Shown: positions 57,447 through 64,000 of the stretch, one piece after another
Position numbering within the stretch: position 1 is the stretch's first letter
Layout: every line of letters begins with the position of its first letter
Origin: Ahaetulla prasina
Lineage: Eukaryota; Chordata; Lepidosauria; Squamata; Colubridae
Assembly: GCF_028640845.1 (NCBI RefSeq)
Contig: NC_080546.1
Coordinates: 18,943,020-19,007,019, forward strand
Direction of reading: 5' to 3'
DNA length: 64,000 nucleotides
Program-made: the position numbers and the translations under genes
Notes under the pieces: model-generated
What the model saw: only the letters and a program-made list of their open reading frames with translations
Told to the model about the DNA's origin: nothing
The model's database searches: none

Positions 57447-57721
57447 GTTAATAGTATTGTTGTTTATTACTCATTTTACATATAAGCATCAGCCTTACCA
57501 AGTACACCAGACAAGAAACATAATCAGATGAACTAATTTAGTAGTATATATCTGGCAAAGAACAGGCTTGGGAGTGCAATGGCACTGAAGAATCTTACCT
57601 AACAGCTTTGAGAAACCCTGGAACAGACTTTATTACTTGCACTGTAGTCTTGGACGATGCTGTAATTCCTGCAGCGTCTCGGGCTTTTCAACTTGACTGT
57701 CCTCTGCACTAAATGGTATTT

Positions 57722-58372
57722 TATTTATTTATTTTGTCACAACATCATACAAAAAGATTATATAGTATATACACATATAAACATATATAGGAAGAAGAAA
57801 AGAAAAACAATAGGACAGGAACAGTAGGCACGTTTGTGCGCTTATGCACGCCTCTTATGGTCCTCTTAGGAATGGGGTGAGGTCAATAGTAGAAAGTTTT
57901 TGGTTAAAGCTTTTAGGATTATGGGAAGAGACCACAGAGTCAGGTAAAGTATTCCAAGCACTGATGATTCTGTTGCAGAAGTCATATTTTCTGCAATCTA
58001 GATTAAAGCGGTTTACATTAAGTTTAAATCTATTGGTTGCCCTTGTATTATTGCAATTAAAGCTGAAGTAGTCTTTGACAGGAAGGACATTACAATAGAT
58101 GATTCTGTGAGTTAAACTTAGGTCTTGTCGAAGGCGACGGAGTTCCAAGTTTTCTAAGCCTAGGATTTCAAGTCTGGTGGGATAAGGTATTTTGTTGTTT
58201 TCAGAGGAATGGAGAACTCTTCTTGTAAAATATTTCTAGACACGTTCAATTGTATTGATGTCAGAGATGTGGTGAGGGTTCCAAACAGGTGAGCTGTATT
58301 CTAGAATTGGTCTAGCAAATGTTTTATATGCTCTGGTTAGTAGTGTGATGTTTTTGGAAAAATTCTCAAGAT
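57722..58372 (-). mobile_element. CR1-superfamily LINE 3' end
   Basis: Minus-strand copy of the LINE family at 15895-17205: tail (TTTA)n TTTTGTCACAAC, then GGACAGGAACAGTAGGCACG. The coding remnant at 57855-58148 reads Leu-Glu-Leu-Arg-Arg-Leu-Arg-Gln-Asp and Ser-Ala-Trp-Asn-Thr-Leu-Pro-Asp on the minus strand. Confidence 0.88.
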
Positions 58373-58429
58373 TATTTCCATATATCAGTACAATAATAAT
58401 GTCATTCGAATTAGAACTGTTTGTAACTT

Positions 58430-58562
58430 ATTAGTCAGAAAGATAACCTCATTACTAAATGAGTATTTTTCATTACTCACAGTCAGAAAGATAACCTCAT
58501 TACTAAATGAGTAAATGATAACCTCATTACTAAATAATAGTATTTTTCCATCCCAAAGATGT
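58430..58562. repeat. minisatellite, GATAACCTCATTACTAAATGAGTA units (block 1)
   Basis: Three full or partial units of the 27/47-bp minisatellite also present at 60600-60945 and 63255-63365. It ends with the truncated unit ATTACTAAATAATAG. Confidence 0.9.
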
Positions 58563-58700
58563 CTTTCATAAGTATGACTTAGCACGATGAAAACAAGTTC
58601 TCACTTAAAAGTTAACACCAGGATTAGAACGGATAAACTCTTTCTTTTCTACTTTTAAGCATTTTAAAAAAAATGCCCTTCAGTTATGGGCAGCTGTCAA

Positions 58701-59174
58701 GAGTAAAGGGCAGCTATGTAATTATAGGCTTTCAACGAGGACAGAAAATATGGGGAAAAAATCTTCATGTCAGAGTTTAGAGATAAAAAAATCAAATACC
58801 TGCCACCTAAATGGTTCAGCAAGTGAGATTACAGTAAATAATTATAGATAGTCAGGGAGAGTAAAGGGCAGCTATGTAATTATAGGCTTTCAACGAGGAC
58901 AGAAAATATGGGGGGGAAATCTTCATGTCAGAGTTTAGAGATAAAAAAATCAAATACCTGCCACCTAAATGGTTCAGCAAGTGAGATTACAGTAAATAAT
59001 TATAGATAGTCAGGAAGAGTAAAGGGCAGCTATGTAATTATAGGCTTTCAACGAGGACAGAAAATATGGGGAAAAAATCTTCATGTCAGAGTTTAGAGAT
59101 AAAAAAATCAAATACCTGCCACCTAAATGGTTCAGCAAGTGAGATTACAGTAAATAATTATAGATAGTCAGGAA
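58701..59174. repeat. tandem array, 158-bp unit x3
   Basis: Units begin GAGTAAAGGGCAGCTATG at 58701, 58859 and 59017, each exactly 158 bp, and differ by only one or two bases. The array starts and ends at GAGTAAAGG, which also occurs in the 515-bp unit, so it lies at a shared short homology. Confidence 0.95.
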
Positions 59175-59250
59175 GAGTAAAGGAAAATACTGCATATTTT
59201 ATTCAGGTTTTTTTTTATTAGCATTGCAACAGCAATAAAAGTTGTACTCA

Positions 59251-59766
59251 GCTCAAAGTTGTAGGTGCTTCATCATTGTGGGTTTTTAAGAAGAGATAGT
59301 CACTTGTCTGAAATGGTATAAAATCGCATACTTAAGCAGGGGGTTGGACTAGAAGACCTCCAAGGTCCCTTCCAGCTTTATTCTGATTGACGCCAACTGT
59401 ATTATTTTGAATCTATGAGGGCCCTGAACTTCTTCATCTGGTATCTGCTGCTAAAATAAAAGCTTTCTTTCAAAGCAGGAGAGCAATCTGATGAATAACA
59501 AGAATGTCTCGTAACTTGCCTCAAAGAGATAACTACATGTCAACATTGACTGGAATGTCATATGAGTCATTGATGTATGAGCCCTGGGTGCAATCAGACA
59601 GCCTTTTTGACAGCCCATAAGTAAGTCATAAGTAAGCTTCAAAACCTCTTTTTTTAAAAAAAAATGCCCTTCAGTTATGGGCAGCTGTCAAGAGTAAAGG
59701 AAAATACTGCATATTTTATTCAGGTTTTTTTTTATTAGCATTGCAACAGCAATAAAAGTTGTACTC
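59251..59766. repeat. displaced fourth copy of the 515-bp unit
   Basis: Same start, order and content as the 55381 array, about 2.3 kb away. A partial tail of a further unit (about 59175-59250) precedes it. Confidence 0.95.
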
Positions 59767-60585
59767 CAGCTCAAGAGGCTTTCCAGCTGCAGAATTAAAA
59801 GTCACCCATAACTAAATGCAAATGCTTGGCAATATAAGTGCTGCTTTGAGTGCTTTGCAGGTAGAGACAGAAAGGCTGCATTTTGTTTTCCTTTCTTCTC
59901 TCTGAATTTGTTATTGGGAACCTCAGTGGCAAAGTATTCTTTAGTAGGTATATATCTGGCAAAGAACAGGCTTGGACAGTGCAATGGCACTGAAGAATCT
60001 TACCAAACAGCTTTGAGAAACCCTGGAACAGACTTTATTACTTGCACTGTAGTCTTGGACGATGCTGTAATTCCTGCAGCGTCTCGGGCTTTTCAACTTG
60101 ACTGTCCTCTGCACTAAATGGTTTTTGTAATTTTTTTTGTGATCCACTTAAGGAAAATTTCTGTATTCATCTGAAACAAATTCTGAAATTGCTAATTCCA
60201 CGGAGGAAATAACCTCCCCGTCCCCTATAACTAGAGGGTCAAAATGGCAAGATTGTGGATAAGAAAAAGAGAAGCTTTGTTGTTTATTACTCATTTTACA
60301 TATAAGCATCAGCCTTACCAAGTACACCAGACAAGAAACATAATCAGATGAACTAATTCTTCTTAAGTTTATAGGCTACATTAACAGACTGTTGCCAGTC
60401 TGAATGTATAATTCTCCCCAATTCCTTTGCACCCCAAGAAATTAGTTGAGTGTCTCTTCTGAGCCTATCAGTCTGCCCACTATCCAGAAGCCAACTCTGC
60501 TGTTTTTCATCTGCTCTCCGGGTCCCAATTCTCAAGATCATTTCCATATATCAGTACAATAATAATGTCATTTGAATTAGAACTG
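59767..60585. repeat. second copy of the array's right flank
   Basis: Repeats segments found at 56913-57070 and 57455-57720 (CCAGCTCAAGAGGCTTTCC, GGCAAAGAACAGGCTTGG, TACTTGCACTGTAGTCTTGG) but without the hAT MITE and in a different order, with further unique text (60130-60585) that is shuffled again at 62270-63200. Confidence 0.88.
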
Positions 60586-60599
60586 TTTGTAACTTATCA

Positions 60600-60945
60600 G
60601 TCAGAAAGATAACCTCATTACTAAATGAGTAAATGATAACCTCATTACTAAATGAGTATTTTCATTACTCACAGTCAGAAAGATAACCTCATTACTAAAT
60701 GAGTATTTTCATTACTCACAGTCAGAAAGATAACCTCATTACTAAATGAGTATTTTCATTACTCACAGTCAGAAAGATAACCTCATTACTAAATGAGTAA
60801 ATGATAACCTCATTACTAAATGAGTAAATGATAACCTCATTACTAAATGAGTATTTTCATTACTCACAGTCAGAAAGATAACCTCATTACTAAATGAGTA
60901 TTTTCATTACTCACAGTCAGAAAGATAACCTCATTACTAAATAAT
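60600..60945. repeat. minisatellite, 27/37/47-bp units (block 2)
   Basis: About nine units built on GATAACCTCATTACTAAATG. Long units add CAGTCAGAAA before and TATTTTCATTACTCA after; short ones end GAGTAAAT. Each long unit contains the inverted repeat TGAGTA..TACTCA. Confidence 0.95.
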
Positions 60946-61079
60946 AGTATTTTTCCATCCCAAAGATGTCTTTCATAAGTATGACTTAGCACAATGAAAA
61001 CAAGTTCTCACTTAAAAGTTAACACCAGGATTAGAACGGATAAACTCTTTCTTTCTATATAGTACAACTTCTGAAAGTT

Positions 61080-61170
61080 TTTCAGAATAAAGTTTTAAGA
61101 AGAGATAGTCACTTGTCTGAAATGGTATAAAATCGCATGCTTAAGCAGGGGTTGGACTAGAAAACCTTAC
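61080..61170. repeat. fragment of the 515-bp unit
   Basis: About 80 bp (TTTTAAGAAGAGATAGTCAC to GGTTGGACTAGAAAACC) from inside the 515-bp unit, isolated from its neighbours. Confidence 0.9.
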
Positions 61171-61700
61171 TAATGGATTGTTCTTTCACTGTTTTTATAT
61201 GCTGCTGGGCCAAAATCTGCCTTGCAGTTTTGCCAGCTCTTTTCTTCTGCCAATTTTCTTTTTTGTCTTCCTACCTTATTCTCAGAACAGTTACTTCAAG
61301 CCTGTCTTGATGATTTTGAGTTCATTTTATTGTTGCAGGTTCACTGGCTCTGAAGTTTCACTGGCTCTTCAACTATCCCTTGACTCGTAACAGAAGGAAA
61401 GCCATGAAGTTCTGAAAAAAGCCCATGAGAATAGTTTCCTCATGTTGCCTTCTAACAGGATTAAATTGATTTATAGAAAGCCAGAGAGGAACCTGTTCCT
61501 AGAAAGATATTTTTGAAGAGCAAGGGGTAGGATACTTAGACATGAATGTGCACACTGAGACAAAATTGCTTCTTTAGAGAAAAATAAAAAAGGGGGGGAA
61601 ACCCATAGAAATGTCAAAATGCAGATACTATTTGGAAATGTTTTTAGACTAATGTAATTTTAATTTTTTTAAAAAATTCACACCATTTCTGTGGAAAAAG
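61171..61700. other. unique sequence inside the rearranged block
   Basis: No copy of this stretch is seen elsewhere in the window and no element is recognised. Confidence 0.45.
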
Positions 61701-63250
61701 TGCCTCCCTTTTAATTTTAAAAATCAAATACCTGCCACCTAAATGGTTCAGCAAGTGAGATTACAGCAGCAATTATAGATAGTCAGGAAGAGTAAAGGAA
61801 AATACTGCATATTTTATTCAGGTTTTTTTTTATTAGCATTGCAACAGCAATAAAAGTTGTACTCCAGCTCAAGAGGCTTTCCAGCTGCAGAATTAAAAGT
61901 CACCCATGACTAAATGCAATGGCACTGAAGAATCTGCAAACAGCTTTGCAGGTAGAGACAGAAAGGCTGCATTTTGTTTTCCTTTCTTCTCTCTGAATTT
62001 GTTATTGGATGAACCAGTCAAACTGTCCTCTGCATGAGATGAGCACAAAACAAAAGTTTGTGATTAAGAGGACATAAAGGTTTTCTCCATGTTGCCTTTC
62101 TCCAATTTGAGGAGTTAACAAGGAGTTAATAGCAGGTGGTATTCAGCCACCTATAACAAAATAACGCACAGATCATAGTAGCCTACATTGCCCTGGCTCT
62201 ATGCCATCCTATTTAGAGACATTTCTTTCAGTTGTTAAAAGGGATGGATTATATACTCTATCCCTCCCTCCCCCTATAACTAGAGGGTCAAAATGGCAAG
62301 ATTGTGGATAAGAAAAAGAGAAGCTTTGTTGTTTATTACTCATTTTACATATAAGCATCAGCCTTACCAAGTACACCAGACAAGAAACATAATCAGATGA
62401 ACTAATTCTTCTTAAGTTTATAGGCTACCTTAACAGACTGTTGCCAGTCTGAATGTATAATTCTCCAAATGCCGTATTGGGAACCTCAGTGGCAAAGTAT
62501 TCTTTAGTAGGTATATATCTGGCAAAGAACAGGCTTGGGAGTGCAATGGCACTGAAGAATCTTTTTATTTTAACAGCTTTGAAACCCTCAACAGATTATA
62601 TAGTATATACACATATAAACATATAGGAAGAAAAGAAAACAATAGGACAGGAACAGTAGGGCTTTTCAACTTGACTGTCCTCTGCACTAAATGGTTTTTG
62701 TAATTTTTTTTGTGATCCACTTAAGGAAAATTTCTGTATTCATCTGAAACAAATTCTGAAATTGCTAATTCCACGGAGGAAATAACCTCCCCGTCCCCTA
62801 TAACAAAATAACGCACAGATCATAGTAGAACCAGCTTCATTGTTCCTTTGATTTTGGCCAATAATTTCTTTCAGTTGTTAAAAGGGATGGATTATATTAT
62901 TGCAATTAAACTAAGTAGTCTTTGACAGGAAGGATTAAAAGATGATTCTGTTGAGTTAAACTCATTTTACATATAAGCATCAGCCTTACCAAGTACACCA
63001 GACAAGAAACATAATCAGATGAACTAATTTTCTTGTTTATAGGACATTAGAAGACTCTTCTTGTAAAATATTTCTAGACACGTTCAATTGTTTGACCCCA
63101 AGAAATTAGTTGAGTGTCTCTTCTGAGCCTATCAGCCTGCCCACTAGCAAATGTTTTATATGCTCTGGTTAGTAGTCCGGGAATTCTCAAGATCATTTCC
63201 ATATATCAGTACAATAATAATGTCATTTGAATTAGAACTGTTTGTAACTT
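61700..63250. repeat. fine-grained mosaic of the 56.9-60.6 kb segments
   Basis: Short pieces (about 10-80 bp) of sequences that lie kilobases apart at 56913-60585 alternate here, usually joined at 3-6 shared bases. Examples: 61908-61955, 62013-62040, 62571-62670, 62880-62985 and 63040-63200. No open reading frame of note. Confidence 0.85.
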
Positions 63251-63254
63251 ATCA

Positions 63255-63365
63255 GTCAGAAAGATAACCTCATTACTAAATGAGTATTTTTCATTACTCA
63301 CAGTCAGAAAGATAACCTCATTACTAAATGAGTAAATGATAACCTCATTACTAAATAATAGTATT
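63255..63365. repeat. minisatellite (block 3)
   Basis: Repeats the arrangement of block 1 almost exactly, including the ending ATTACTAAATAATAG and the following TTTTTCCATCCCAAAGATG. Confidence 0.92.
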
Positions 63366-63529
63366 TTTCCATCCCAAAGATGTCTTTCATAAGTATGACT
63401 TAGCACGATGAAAACAAGTTCTCACTTAAAAGTTAACACCAGGATTAGAACGGATAAACTCTTTCTTTCTATATAGTACAACTTCTGAAAGTTTTTCAGA
63501 ATAAAGTTTTAAGAAGTCAGAATGCAAAT

Positions 63530-63960
63530 AAAATCGGTTTCAAGTTCCATCCCGGCCTAAATTACTTCTTTGACTGCTCTCATTTATTTATTATTTATTT
63601 ATTAAATAAATTTATATTTGTTTAATATAACAATATAACATCCAACTCACACTCACTCAATTCAGTCACAGTTTTCCTCCATATAGCATCAATCTTGTGA
63701 ATTCCCTAGTTTTATTTTTTCACTATGTATTCAAAATGGGCAGTGATAATATACATATGAAAGAGTGAAGATATATGTATGTATGTATGTATGCATGTAT
63801 GCATGTATGTATGTATGTACTGTATGTATATAGCATGTGTATATGTGTCTTAAGTATGTGTTTGGGTAGATATTTATTTTTTTCATGAGAGCAGGAAACA
63901 GAATTTCATTTTTAATGTGGGCCAGTGTGCCCAGAGGAAAAGACATGACAATAAAGTTAT
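63530..63960. other. AT-rich sequence with (TATG)n microsatellite
   Basis: Unrecognised apart from (TTTA)-like runs near 63585 and the TATG/CATG tetramer tract at about 63772-63835. Confidence 0.6.
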
Positions 63961-64000
63961 TGTTGTGGCCCACCGGCGGCCAGCAGAGCTGCAGCAGAGT
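63961..64000 (+). mobile_element. start of an LTR, cut by the window edge
   Basis: TGTTGTGGCCCACCGGCGGC matches the first bases of the LTR at 33708 with two differences. Whether it is a solo LTR or a full element cannot be seen. Confidence 0.75.

Overview
This window looks like squamate nuclear DNA, most likely from a snake. The pointers are: three tRNA-headed SINEs of the Sauria/Bov-B-tail type; CR1/L2-group LINE 3' ends that run into AATAG-, AGAAG- or GATA-type microsatellites, a habit known from snake genomes; L1 and L2 fragments; many short hAT-type MITEs with perfect 8-bp target duplications; and solo LTRs. I see no bacterial, plasmid, phage or CRISPR content. Almost all the short open frames are chance frames or remnants of transposon ORFs. 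The only host coding sequence I can support is one 78-nt exon at 23801-23878 (+), with strong splice sites and a single open frame, so much of the window is probably intron or gene flank. I cannot name the gene.

Layout. 1-9.1 kb: hAT MITEs, an L2 end, a TA-flanked MITE, a CR1 copy in which a hAT MITE plus flank is tandemly repeated, a chimeric tRNA/CR1 SINE, a truncated L1, and a Penelope-like block beside a Thr/Gln-rich repeat in inverted arrangement. 9.1-15.5 kb: AT-rich DNA, a pentamer array on a LINE stub, an LTR abutting a TA-flanked MITE, and a Sauria SINE. 15.9-17.2 kb: a reverse-transcriptase-bearing LINE. 18.2-21.3 kb: a tandem duplication of about 1.5 kb. 21.9-23.5 kb: L1 and LINE 3' pieces. 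23.5-31 kb: mostly unique DNA with the exon. 31-42.5 kb: LTRs, SINEs, a U6/L1 chimeric retrocopy with 19-bp target duplications, two solo LTRs 107 bp apart, and an LTR nested in a hAT MITE. 42.5-54 kb: unique stretches, SINEs, MITEs, CR1 and L1. 54.4-63.5 kb: a highly rearranged block of nested tandem repeats (about 515 bp x3 plus a displaced copy, 158 bp x3, and a 27/37/47-bp minisatellite) and fine-grained mosaic sequence. The window ends in the first 40 bp of another LTR.

Nothing here works as an operon or pathway. The biology is mobile-element biology: LINEs that move themselves, SINEs borrowing LINE tails, L1 capturing U6, LINE tails seeding microsatellites, and LTRs whose first bases carry an open frame in one constant register. 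Boundaries given to the base rest on target-site duplications or tandem-repeat junctions; other element boundaries are approximate, and family names are from recognition, not from a database search.
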